Below are positions 27,007 to 35,302 of a stretch of 64,000 bases of DNA, piece after piece. The stretch is from DATBRG01 sp036560445 (GTDB taxonomy: Bacteria; Pseudomonadota; Gammaproteobacteria; Burkholderiales; Methylophilaceae). Location: contig DATBRG010000006.1 in assembly GCA_036560445.1 (NCBI GenBank), forward strand, positions 12,941 through 76,940, read 5' to 3'. A program made the translations under genes and the position numbers. Position 1 is the first letter of the stretch. Every line of letters starts with the position of its first letter. The notes under the pieces were generated by a model. The model made no database searches, was not told the DNA's origin, and saw nothing but the letters and a program-made list of their open reading frames with translations.

Positions 27007-27357
27007 TTATTTCGGTACATCCTTGGCCGATGATGAATCAACAGGCTTGTCAGCAGGTTTAGAGGTATTCTGCGTAGGAGTTGTAACCGATTTCTTTTGC
27101 AGACTGATGACGCTGGACTGCTCAGCACGATGGCTCGAAAGATAGGCAAGAGTCATGCTGGTTGCGAAGAATATTGCGACGAATATGGCCGTGGCACGGC
27201 TCATGAAGTTAGAAGAACCACTTACCCCGAACAGGCTGCCCGAAGCACCGCTGCCGAATGCTGCACCCATATCGGCACCTTTACCATGCTGCAACAGCAC
27301 CAGGCCAATAACACCCATAGCTGCCAGCACATGTACTACTGTGACTAAAGTTTCCAT
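27007..27357 (-). CDS. secG: Protein translocase subunit SecG
   Basis: 116 residues: two membrane helices (about 2-22 and 52-72) around the glycine-rich cytoplasmic loop HGKGADMGAAFGSGASGSLFG, then a Ser/Lys/Pro tail of low complexity. An accessory subunit of the SecYEG channel. It follows tpiA by 6 bp and precedes tRNA-Leu. Confidence 0.95.
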   Translation of the reverse strand: METLVTVVHVLAAMGVIGLVLLQHGKGADMGAAFGSGASGSLFGVSGSSNFMSRATAIFVAIFFATSMTLAYLSSHRAEQSSVISLQKKSVTTPTQNTSKPADKPVDSSSAKDVPK

Positions 27358-27363
27358 TTTTCT

Positions 27364-28152
27364 CTAATTCCCGCTACCCGCCGATTGGCAAGCAGCGCGA
27401 CAAATTTCCTTAAAATCATTGGCATTCAATGAACATCTGCCAATCAAACCGCCGTCGATATCCGGCATAACGAATAATTGTGACGCATTTGAGGGATTTA
27501 CGCTACCCCCATAGATGATACGAACCCTGGCAGCCACCCCTGGATCCCGCTCTGCTACAAGCTTGCGGATATATGAATGCATTTTTTGCGCTTGCTCTGG
27601 CGTCGCAGATTTCCCGGTGCCTATTGCCCATGAAGGTTCATAAGCCAGAACCGCGCGTAGCTGAACCGCCTTGGAAATCACATCCATACCCAGTGTGTTA
27701 AGTATTGCAATCATCTGGCTGGCAACCACTGCCTCGCTCACGCCAGCCTGGCGCTCTTCCAGGGTTTCTCCCACACAAAAAATGGGCGTTACACCCGCCT
27801 GCAATGCGGCACCAAAACTGGCCGCCGCACTGGTGTTGGTCTCATGTATCAGGACACGGCGCTCGGAATGGCCGATGATGGCATAGTTACAGGAAAAGTC
27901 GGCCAGCATGCGTGCGGAAACCGCTCCGGTGTAGGCACCTTCCTGATATTGGCTGACATTCTGACCACCCCAGCCAATATTGGTGCCTTTGAGCAGGGTT
28001 TGTGCCTGGAATAGATAAGGACTGGGGACGCAGAGCGCGAAATCAGCATCGCTCAAGTCACACAAACCCGCAACCATGCTGTGCATAAGCTGCTCATTCT
28101 GTGCCAGGCTGCCATGCATTTTCCAATTGCCTATCACCAGCTTACGACGCAT
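27364..28152 (-). CDS. tpiA: Triosephosphate isomerase
   Basis: 262 residues, a complete TIM barrel. Substrate and catalytic residues are visible: GNWKMHG (N9, K11), the electrophilic His in AIIGHSERR, the catalytic Glu in LAYEPSWAIGTGK, and the phosphate loop GGSVNPSNA. It interconverts DHAP and glyceraldehyde 3-phosphate. Followed at once by secG. Confidence 0.97.
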   Translation of the reverse strand: MRRKLVIGNWKMHGSLAQNEQLMHSMVAGLCDLSDADFALCVPSPYLFQAQTLLKGTNIGWGGQNVSQYQEGAYTGAVSARMLADFSCNYAIIGHSERRVLIHETNTSAAASFGAALQAGVTPIFCVGETLEERQAGVSEAVVASQMIAILNTLGMDVISKAVQLRAVLAYEPSWAIGTGKSATPEQAQKMHSYIRKLVAERDPGVAARVRIIYGGSVNPSNASQLFVMPDIDGGLIGRCSLNANDFKEICRAACQSAGSGN

Positions 28153-28218
28153 TTTTTATACCCGATAATTTTATTGATTTTACCGTGGGCGCAACAGCCC
28201 GGTCAACGCGAGAAGTCG

Positions 28219-29928
28219 TCACGCCACCACCTGCCAGTGCCGCAAGGAGAGCTGGACACTCTGGGCACCGTTATAGTAATTGGTTTGCAACTGATAAACC
28301 GCGCGTATGTTCTCGGGCAATAGTTCCTGCTGCTGGAAAAATATCGCATCAAAACGCCGTCCATCTTTACCCAAAGCCAGCTTCAGATGGCGTTCACCAA
28401 CCACCCGCTGATCAAGCACGACAAAATCATCGCAAAATGCCGGCTGTGGAAAACCCTGGCCCCAAACCTGGCGCTCGAACGCACTGGCCAAGCTCAAGTG
28501 GATATCAGTGGCGGCGAGCTGGCCATCAACTTCGATCACCGATTCAAGGTCTGCTGGCGTCAGCAAGCTCTGCACCACCGTTTCAAACTCGGTGTTAAAT
28601 CGCTCGAAATCGGCTTCGCGTATGGTCAGGCCGGCAGCCATGGCATGACCGCCGAATTTCAGTATCAGGTTCGGATGGCGCTTGGATAGCAGATCGAGCG
28701 CATCTCGCAGATGCAACCCACTGATGGAGCGTCCAGAGCCCTTGAGTTCAGCATTGCCCGCTTGTGCAAAAGCAATCACCGGACGATGGTGGCGCTCCTT
28801 GATACGCGAAGCAAGGATACCGATCACTCCCTGATGCCACTCAGGGTTATACAGGCTCAAACTGTAACGCCCGCCTATATTGATTTCCTCCAAAGCCAGC
28901 GTAGCGGCATCCTGCATATCGGCCTCGATATCACGCCGCGCTAGGTTGAGTTCGTGCAATTGCTGCGCCATACGCTGAGCTGTTGCCTCGTCATCCGCCA
29001 GCAGGCAGGCAATGCCCAGCGACATATCATCCAGACGTCCAGCTGCATTGAGTCTCGGGCCTACGCTAAGGCCGAGGTCCTGTGCACCTATGCGGGCAGG
29101 CTCGCGCCCGGCGAGACGCATCAGTGCACGTATCGCAGCGCAGCCTTTGCCTGCACGAATACGGCGTAAACCCTGTTCAACTAAAATACGGTTGTTGTCA
29201 TCCAGCTTCACCAGGTCGGCCACCGTACCGAGCGCGACCAGGTCCAGCAATTCAGTAAGATTGGGTTCGGGCTTATCGGCGAACACGCCACGCTGGCGTA
29301 ACTCGGCTCGCAAAGCAAGCAGTGCGTAGAACATCACGCCAACACCCGCCAGGTTTTTGCTTGGGAAATCACAGCCCCGCTGATTGGGATTAAGAATGCA
29401 GGCAGCAGGCGGGGTCTCATCACCAGGCAAATGGTGGTCAGTTACCAGCACGGCAATACCCAAGGCATTGGCCGCTTTCACGCCATCGACACTGGCAATG
29501 CCGTTATCAACGGTGATGATAATGTCGGGTTTACGTGTAGCCGCCAGCGCAACAATCTCAGGGGTCAGTCCGTAACCATATTCAAAGCGGTTAGGCACCA
29601 GGTAGTCCACCTGCGCGCCCATACTGCGTAGTCCGCGCACAGCAACAGCCGTGGCGGTGGCGCCATCTGCGTCGTAATCCCCCACCACTAAAAGACTTTT
29701 ACCAGCAGCTATCGCATCCGCCAGTATTATTGCCATCCCGGCGTTATTAGTCAGTCGCTCTGGCGGGATCAGGCCGGTCAAACTTGATTCCAGCTGTGCG
29801 GGGCTAGCGATACCCCGCGCCGCCAGCACTCGGGCTAGTACTGGCGGCAAACCACTCGTCGCCAGTACGGCGGCAGCGTTTTCATCCACCTTACGCTGAA
29901 CAATGTTAACCATGGATACGGCCGCCAT
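28219..29928 (-). CDS. recJ: Single-stranded-DNA-specific exonuclease RecJ
   Basis: 569 residues. DHH-family 5'-3' exonuclease used in recombination and repair. Motifs in order: VVGDYDADGATAT, ITVDNGIASVDG, VTDHHLPGD, then the DHHA1 block with KFGGHAMAAGL, and a C-terminal OB-like region. Two starts are possible: ATG 29926-29928 or ATG 29911-29913 (MVNIVQRKV). Both overlap the stop of the upstream gene. Confidence 0.95.
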   Translation of the reverse strand: MAAVSMVNIVQRKVDENAAAVLATSGLPPVLARVLAARGIASPAQLESSLTGLIPPERLTNNAGMAIILADAIAAGKSLLVVGDYDADGATATAVAVRGLRSMGAQVDYLVPNRFEYGYGLTPEIVALAATRKPDIIITVDNGIASVDGVKAANALGIAVLVTDHHLPGDETPPAACILNPNQRGCDFPSKNLAGVGVMFYALLALRAELRQRGVFADKPEPNLTELLDLVALGTVADLVKLDDNNRILVEQGLRRIRAGKGCAAIRALMRLAGREPARIGAQDLGLSVGPRLNAAGRLDDMSLGIACLLADDEATAQRMAQQLHELNLARRDIEADMQDAATLALEEINIGGRYSLSLYNPEWHQGVIGILASRIKERHHRPVIAFAQAGNAELKGSGRSISGLHLRDALDLLSKRHPNLILKFGGHAMAAGLTIREADFERFNTEFETVVQSLLTPADLESVIEVDGQLAATDIHLSLASAFERQVWGQGFPQPAFCDDFVVLDQRVVGERHLKLALGKDGRRFDAIFFQQQELLPENIRAVYQLQTNYYNGAQSVQLSLRHWQVVA

Positions 29929-30868
29929 TCAAATAGGTTTCCAGAGGTTTTACCCTACACCAGAACTTCCATGTGTCAGTAGGCTTAGCCTCTAGTTGCA
30001 GTACCTCCCCGTGCAACGCAAGATAGATGCGAAGGTGGGAGATTTGACGGCTGCGCAAGGCTTGCAGTAGTGGCGAAAACCACTTAAGTTCTGCATCCTC
30101 GGCATTGTCCAGTACCAGAACAGCGTCTCTCTGGGGTTTATCCAATATCGCTGCCAAATTATCCGGCACGGGAAGGCAGGGTAAGTTTGCGGCCTGGGCC
30201 AAACCCTTGGCTAGCGGAATATCGGCATAAACCGTCTTGTTATTGCTGGTTTGTTCTGTCGGCAAAATACCGCCGCCTGAGAGCCAGATACTATTAATCG
30301 GTAGTTCGCCACGCATCTCTCTTGCCTGGTTGATGGGGTGCTCAAACAGCAGCATTTGCATTTCATTGAGCAGGCGATTCCATTGCGCAGCCTCCATACC
30401 CTGCGGCATATAGGCGCTAGTGTCGCGTCCAATGGCGGCCTCAGGCAGGCTGGTCGCGATAGCAGGAGGCGTTTCCGGTTGCAGATACCAGCGCCCAGAG
30501 CTACCAATGTGAAACTGCAACCCTCCCGCAGCAAAATGCTGGTTGAGACTGGCAACCAGGACATCTGCATCCGGCCTTGCCACTGCCAATGGAACGGGTT
30601 CAGACAACGTGAAATGGTCACGCTGCAAGATCAAGTGTACCGGGTCTGCACATAACCAGTAGGCGTTACCTGGCTGCCCACCCTCACCCAGCCATGAAAA
30701 CGCCGCAATCGGCCAATCCTGTTGGGGTGAAATACCAAAACTGCGACATAGCAAGGTGTCAGACGTTTCTTGATGCCATCCAAACTTGCCGATTGCCATC
30801 AAACGCTGCAGTGACGGCATGACCATGGATTGCTGTCGGCCCAGGGCAAGATATAGATGACAATTCAT
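29906..30868 (-). CDS. RpfE-like protein of unknown function upstream of recJ
   Basis: About 320 residues from the ATG at 30866-30868; an in-frame TTG at 30892 is an alternative. No signal peptide or membrane helix. The sequence and its fixed place beside recJ match proteins named RpfE type regulatory protein after the Xanthomonas rpf cluster, where rpfE also adjoins recJ; some databases label relatives phosphoglycerate mutase-like. Its C-terminal half (DAVLVLDNAEDAELKWFSPLL) looks like an alpha/beta domain. The biochemical role is not established. It overlaps recJ and is therefore co-translated. Confidence 0.6.
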   Translation of the reverse strand: MNCHLYLALGRQQSMVMPSLQRLMAIGKFGWHQETSDTLLCRSFGISPQQDWPIAAFSWLGEGGQPGNAYWLCADPVHLILQRDHFTLSEPVPLAVARPDADVLVASLNQHFAAGGLQFHIGSSGRWYLQPETPPAIATSLPEAAIGRDTSAYMPQGMEAAQWNRLLNEMQMLLFEHPINQAREMRGELPINSIWLSGGGILPTEQTSNNKTVYADIPLAKGLAQAANLPCLPVPDNLAAILDKPQRDAVLVLDNAEDAELKWFSPLLQALRSRQISHLRIYLALHGEVLQLEAKPTDTWKFWCRVKPLETYLNGGRIHG

Positions 30869-30937
30869 GAAAATGCCACTTCCGTTCGACAAAAGCTGCA
30901 GTTAAGATACCCCTTGTATTCAAGGGGAAAATAATAA

Positions 30938-31396
30938 ATGGAACTACTACTCTGGCGACATGCCGAGGCTGCCGATACCTTTCCCGACATGCAGCGTGAG
31001 CTGACGGCCACGGGGCAAAAGCAGGCGAGTACGATAGGCGCATGGCTCAAATCACGCTTACCTAGGGGAACACAGGTTTTCGCAAGCCCAGCCACCCGTA
31101 CTCAGCAAACCGCCATGGCGCTTGGCGCTGATTTTACCACGCGTCCGGAACTGGGTCCCGGTGCAACTCCGCAAAGCCTGTTAAAGCTGGCTGGCTGGCC
31201 AGATGCAGATAACTCCGTATTAATTGTCGGCCACCAGCCAACACTAGGTGAAGCCGCTGCGCTCGCCCTGACCGGGCAGATTACCTACTGGAGCATCAAG
31301 AAGGGTTCGCTCTGGTGGCTGTCCAGCCGAGTGCGCGATGGCGAATTGCAAGCTACGCTACGCGCTGTTATTCCTCCTGACCTGATCTCAAACTAG
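30938..31396 (+). CDS. sixA: Phosphohistidine phosphatase SixA
   Basis: 152 residues of the histidine-phosphatase (phosphoglycerate mutase-like) superfamily. The catalytic RHAEA motif sits at residues 7-11 (H8) and the second His lies in VGHQPTLGE. SixA in E. coli removes phosphate from HPt domains of phosphorelay or PTS proteins. It is divergent from the RpfE-like gene with about 70 bp between them, so both probably start from this gap. Confidence 0.9.
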   Translation: MELLLWRHAEAADTFPDMQRELTATGQKQASTIGAWLKSRLPRGTQVFASPATRTQQTAMALGADFTTRPELGPGATPQSLLKLAGWPDADNSVLIVGHQPTLGEAAALALTGQITYWSIKKGSLWWLSSRVRDGELQATLRAVIPPDLISN

Positions 31397-31422
31397 ATCC
31401 CAAGTCTGAACCTGACCATGCT

Positions 31423-31466
31423 CGCAAGAATATTGCCCGCCTGCATATTCTTGCGCTTGCAGGCGG
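31423..31466 (+). repeat. Two interleaved perfect inverted repeats between sixA and the binding-protein gene
   Basis: Repeat 1 pairs 31423-31433 with 31445-31455 (11 bp, CGCAAGAATAT type). Repeat 2 pairs 31437-31444 with 31459-31466 (8 bp, CCGCCTGC type). The 5' arm of the second lies in the loop of the first, so the hairpins are mutually exclusive in RNA. No T run follows. It lies about 60-100 bases before the ATG at 31529, where it could act as an operator or RNA switch. Confidence 0.6.
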
Positions 31467-31528
31467 AAGAAGCCGACTACAAAAGCATCAGGCAACGCAG
31501 TTACGTCAACTTGAAACTGGATTTCTAG

Positions 31529-32512
31529 ATGATGCAGCGTGTGCATTCAATCGCAGATAAAAACATGCCATTGATGCCGCGCCTTTACCTACTACTCTTG
31601 CTCTGCTTATGCTGGATACCGCTGCCAGTTCTGGCACTGGATAACATCACGTTATTGGTTGGCACTCCATCATTGCCTAGCAACGAATTCGTTGAACAAT
31701 TCAAGACCGAAATAGCACAAGGCAACGACAGCAAGCCAGCTGTCAATGTCATCAGGGTAGAAGAGCTGGTAAATAAACACGCCGCCCTCAGCGACAACAC
31801 GATCATCATTGCAGTCGGCGTCCAGGCACTTTACCAGGCCAGCAAGCTCGATAACCGGTTGCCTGTGCTGGGGGTTCTGGTATCACAACCAGCTTTTGAC
31901 AAGCTGCAACAGGACAGTAAGCGCAATACACGTAATTTCAGCGCTATCGTTCTGGATCAGCCAATCCCCAGGCAAATAGCGCTAATCAAGGCCTTGATGC
32001 CTTCTGCTACCCATATCGGCATACTACTGGGACCACTTTCCAGGCCGCTTGGTAGTGTACTGCAGCAGGCAGCAAGCCAGCAGGGATTTGGCTTGTTACA
32101 GGAAAATATCAGGGACCCGGACGACCTGGTACCCATGCTAAAACATGTACTGTCCAGTAGCCCGGTACTGCTGGCAGTGCCTGACCCCATCGTCTATAAC
32201 CGCGAAACTGTGCAGACCATCCTGTTGACCAGTTATCGCTATCAGAAACCTGTTATCGGCTTTTCTCAAGCCTATGTCCGTGCGGGTGCCCTGGCTGCGG
32301 TTTTCAGTACCCCGGGCCAGGTTGCCAAACAAGCAGCCGAAGTTGTACGCCAGTTTGCCGGAAAACCCCAGGGTGGCTTACCGCCACCGCTAATCCCTAA
32401 ATACTTCTCTGTCGAGACTAACCGACAAGTCGCTCGCTCACTTGGCATCGAATTGGGTGACGAAAACGCTTTATCCGAAACATTGTTGCGGATAGAAAGG
32501 CCTTTGCCATGA
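31529..32512 (+). CDS. ABC-type periplasmic substrate-binding-like protein, no transporter partner
   Basis: 327 residues with a hydrophobic signal segment (about 17-37, LYLLLLLCLCWIPLPVLA) and a two-lobed type I periplasmic-binding fold of the ABC_sub_bind type (GVLVSQPAFDKLQ, IGILLGPLSRPLGSVLQQAA, PVIGFSQAYVRAGALAAVFS). No permease or ATPase lies nearby. Instead it overlaps a GGDEF-EAL membrane protein by 4 bp, so it probably senses a periplasmic ligand and controls c-di-GMP turnover. A second in-frame ATG (about 31565) could be the true start. Confidence 0.8.
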   Translation: MMQRVHSIADKNMPLMPRLYLLLLLCLCWIPLPVLALDNITLLVGTPSLPSNEFVEQFKTEIAQGNDSKPAVNVIRVEELVNKHAALSDNTIIIAVGVQALYQASKLDNRLPVLGVLVSQPAFDKLQQDSKRNTRNFSAIVLDQPIPRQIALIKALMPSATHIGILLGPLSRPLGSVLQQAASQQGFGLLQENIRDPDDLVPMLKHVLSSSPVLLAVPDPIVYNRETVQTILLTSYRYQKPVIGFSQAYVRAGALAAVFSTPGQVAKQAAEVVRQFAGKPQGGLPPPLIPKYFSVETNRQVARSLGIELGDENALSETLLRIERPLP

Positions 32513-34638
32513 AAAATCTAGGCATCAAGTCGCGCGTATTATTTCTTGCCATTGTACCGGCCACGATTATCGCCATAGTGCTAACCGGTTACTCGATAGT
32601 TAACAGCATTAACGCCCTCGACAGCGCCCTGCATGAACGCGGGCGCATCATTTCCACACAACTGGCGCCTGCCGCTGAATATGGTGTAGTTTCTGGCAAT
32701 TACGCCATCCTGCAGTCACTGGTGCAACAGGCCATGACGCATGAAAGCGATATTATTTCGGTCGTCATCAGTGACAACACGGGGCATACACTGGCAATCA
32801 GCGGTCGTCCAGTCCCCAGCTTTATCAGTGCCAAAGCCCATTCGCCCAGCCTGGAGGAGTGGCAGGTAGGCGATAACATCATTTTTAGCGCCCCGATATT
32901 ACGTAGCGTGGTGGAAATCGATGATTACTCGATCACAACAGCACCTGCCGCCAGTTCAAATGCAGCACAACGCCTGAGAGTTGTTGGTCAGGTATACGTG
33001 GCACTGTCTACACAGGATTTGGCCAGCCTGAAATACTCGCTAATCCTGCACAATCTGCTGATCGCACTGGTCGGCCTGATTGCCAGCGCACTAATGGCTT
33101 GGCGCATTGGCCGCAGTATTACGCACCCCATCAAGACGCTGGCACTTGCAGTGGCGAGCCTGGCTGAGGGCCAGCTTACCCTACGCATAGAAGAAAACTC
33201 CAGCGGCGAATTGCAGACCTTGCAACGTGGGTTCAACACCATGACGGCACACCTGAAACTTGCCCACGACAGCATGCAAGAGCGCATCAATGACGCCACG
33301 CGCCAGCTCAGGCACCAAGCCCATCACGATGCACTCACGGGGCTGGTAAATCGGCGTGAATGTGAACGGCGCCTGGAACGTATCCTGAAAAGTGCGCATG
33401 AACATGGTACACACCACGTGTTCTGCTATATGGACCTGGACCAGTTCAAGATAGTCAATGACACCTGCGGCCACAATGCCGGTGATGAGCTATTAAGGCA
33501 GATCAGCCTTATCCTCAACAACCGCATACGCGATCGCGATACCCTGGCACGCCTGGGTGGTGATGAATTCGGCCTGCTACTGGAAAATTGCCTGCTACCC
33601 GATGCCTACATAATTGCCGAGGAAATGCGCGAGCAAGTACAGGATTTCCGCTTCGTGCATCAGGACAAGATCTTCAGCATAGGTGTCAGTATCGGCATGG
33701 TCGCCATCACTTCTGAGATCGATAACGTCAGCACCATTATGAGCGCGGCCGATACCGCCTGCTATACAGCCAAGGATAATGGCCGTAACCGCATCCATCT
33801 GTTCCGTACGCAGGATGAAGATGTAGCCAAGCGTCATGGTGAAATGGAATGGGTAGGCCGCATCAAACTAGCGATGGAAGAAGATCGTTTCTGCCTGTAT
33901 TACCAGCCTATCCTGCCCATCAAACACACCGAAGACCAACACCTCTATTTTGAGATACTGCTGCGTAAAGTCGACTCTAACGGCCGCATCATCCCGCCGA
34001 TGGCATTTATTCCGGCGGCTGAACGTTATCACTTGATGAACGGCATAGACCGCTGGGTTATCCGTAACGCGTTCACTACTTTGCGCCAATTACTGGATAA
34101 GCACCCTACTGCCAGCAATTACGTGTTCACCATCAATCTTTCCGGCGTTTCGCTGAGCGACCAGAATCTGCTCAGTTTCATCCAGGAGCAGTTTGCCTTG
34201 CACTCGGTACCGCCACAGGCTATCTGCTTTGAAATCACCGAGACTTCCGCCATCGTCAATCTGTCTAATACGGTGAAATTGATGCAGGCACTCAGGAGCA
34301 TCGGCTGTCGCTTCATGCTGGATGATTTTGGCAGTGGTATGTCTTCATTCGCTTACCTCAAGAACCTGCCAGTGGATTTCCTCAAAATGGATGGCTCCTT
34401 TATCAAGGACATCGCTACCAATACGATAGACCTGGCCATGGTGCAGTCCATACATAGCATTGCCGAGTCGATGAAAATACAGACTATCGCCGAGTTTGTC
34501 GAAAGTGCCGCCGTGGTAGATATCTTGCAATCGATGGGGGTACACTACGGGCAAGGTTTCTTCCTAGGCGAACCCGTTGCCATAGACAATTTATTCGTCA
34601 AACTGCAACTGGATAACCGTGAAGAAGACTTCACTTAA
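32509..34638 (+). CDS. Membrane c-di-GMP enzyme with HAMP, GGDEF and EAL domains
   Basis: 709 residues. One membrane helix at about 8-30, a periplasmic sensor region (about 31-178), a second helix (about 183-205), HAMP, GGDEF, then EAL. The cyclase motif GGDEF is intact (350-354) with an RxxD inhibition site at 341-344. The EAL signature is EIL (482-484), still with the catalytic Glu, followed by NLSGVSL, DDFGSGMSS and FLKMDGSF. Both activities look possible. Translationally coupled to the periplasmic binding protein, its likely sensor partner. Confidence 0.9.
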   Translation: MKNLGIKSRVLFLAIVPATIIAIVLTGYSIVNSINALDSALHERGRIISTQLAPAAEYGVVSGNYAILQSLVQQAMTHESDIISVVISDNTGHTLAISGRPVPSFISAKAHSPSLEEWQVGDNIIFSAPILRSVVEIDDYSITTAPAASSNAAQRLRVVGQVYVALSTQDLASLKYSLILHNLLIALVGLIASALMAWRIGRSITHPIKTLALAVASLAEGQLTLRIEENSSGELQTLQRGFNTMTAHLKLAHDSMQERINDATRQLRHQAHHDALTGLVNRRECERRLERILKSAHEHGTHHVFCYMDLDQFKIVNDTCGHNAGDELLRQISLILNNRIRDRDTLARLGGDEFGLLLENCLLPDAYIIAEEMREQVQDFRFVHQDKIFSIGVSIGMVAITSEIDNVSTIMSAADTACYTAKDNGRNRIHLFRTQDEDVAKRHGEMEWVGRIKLAMEEDRFCLYYQPILPIKHTEDQHLYFEILLRKVDSNGRIIPPMAFIPAAERYHLMNGIDRWVIRNAFTTLRQLLDKHPTASNYVFTINLSGVSLSDQNLLSFIQEQFALHSVPPQAICFEITETSAIVNLSNTVKLMQALRSIGCRFMLDDFGSGMSSFAYLKNLPVDFLKMDGSFIKDIATNTIDLAMVQSIHSIAESMKIQTIAEFVESAAVVDILQSMGVHYGQGFFLGEPVAIDNLFVKLQLDNREEDFT

Positions 34639-34666
34639 ACCCATCGTATCAATTTGAGAATGCATT

Positions 34667-35302
34667 ATGTCTACAGTACTTATCGCCAACCCAAAAGGCG
34701 GCAGCGGCAAGACCACGCTGGCGACTAACCTGGCTGGCTATTTCGCCAGCCGTGGCCGTCATGTTGTACTTTCTGACATGGATAGGCAACGTTCCTCGCT
34801 AGCATGGCTGGAACGCCGCCCGCACAAACTTCCACTGATTCACGGCCTTGATGGGCGTGGCAAGCATGCAGACAGCCTCAGCGCAGACTGGACCATCATA
34901 GACTCCTCCGCAGGCCTGCACGGTGAAAAACTGAGCGAAGCGGTAAAGCGGGCCGACTGGGTGATCGTGCCGATGCAGGCCTCGACATTTGATATCGGCG
35001 CCACACAGGATTTTTTGCAGATCCTGCGTGAAGAAAAAGCAGTGCGTAAAGAACGTACTTTTGTTGCCATGGTAGGTATGCGTATCGATAGCCGCACCAA
35101 GGCAGCAGCTAATCTGCAGGCTTATCTGGAAGATGGCGATTTTCCGGTCATGGGCAATCTGCGCGATGCCCAGATATATGTGCAAGCAGCCGAGCAAGGG
35201 GCCAGCCTGTTTGACCTGCGCCCGTCTCTGGTGGCGCGCGACATACAGCAATGGGCGCCACTACTGCACTGGCTGGTCAACGCTGACCGCAATGCCAAAT
35301 GA
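34667..35302 (+). CDS. ParA/MinD-like ATPase
   Basis: 211 residues. Deviant Walker A KGGSGKTT near the N-terminus (residues 10-17), a switch I region with SDMDRQRSS, and IIDSSAGLH in place of the usual DTPAG (Pro changed to Ser). Short ParA-like proteins of this type move cargo such as chemotaxis arrays, PHA granules or secretion machinery rather than plasmids; no ParB gene is nearby. It starts 28 bp after the GGDEF-EAL gene and overlaps the CYTH-CHAD gene by 11 bp, so the whole set looks like one transcript. Confidence 0.88.
   Translation: MSTVLIANPKGGSGKTTLATNLAGYFASRGRHVVLSDMDRQRSSLAWLERRPHKLPLIHGLDGRGKHADSLSADWTIIDSSAGLHGEKLSEAVKRADWVIVPMQASTFDIGATQDFLQILREEKAVRKERTFVAMVGMRIDSRTKAAANLQAYLEDGDFPVMGNLRDAQIYVQAAEQGASLFDLRPSLVARDIQQWAPLLHWLVNADRNAK

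Noticed and set aside
31423..31466. H-type pseudoknot formed by the interleaved arms
   Set aside because: The loop crossing the 11-bp stem would be only 3 bases, too short to span it; alternative hairpins are more likely.
35133..35291. N-terminal extension of the CYTH-CHAD frame into parA
   Set aside because: 53 residues with no similarity to CYTH; the conserved EIELKL start is at 35292.
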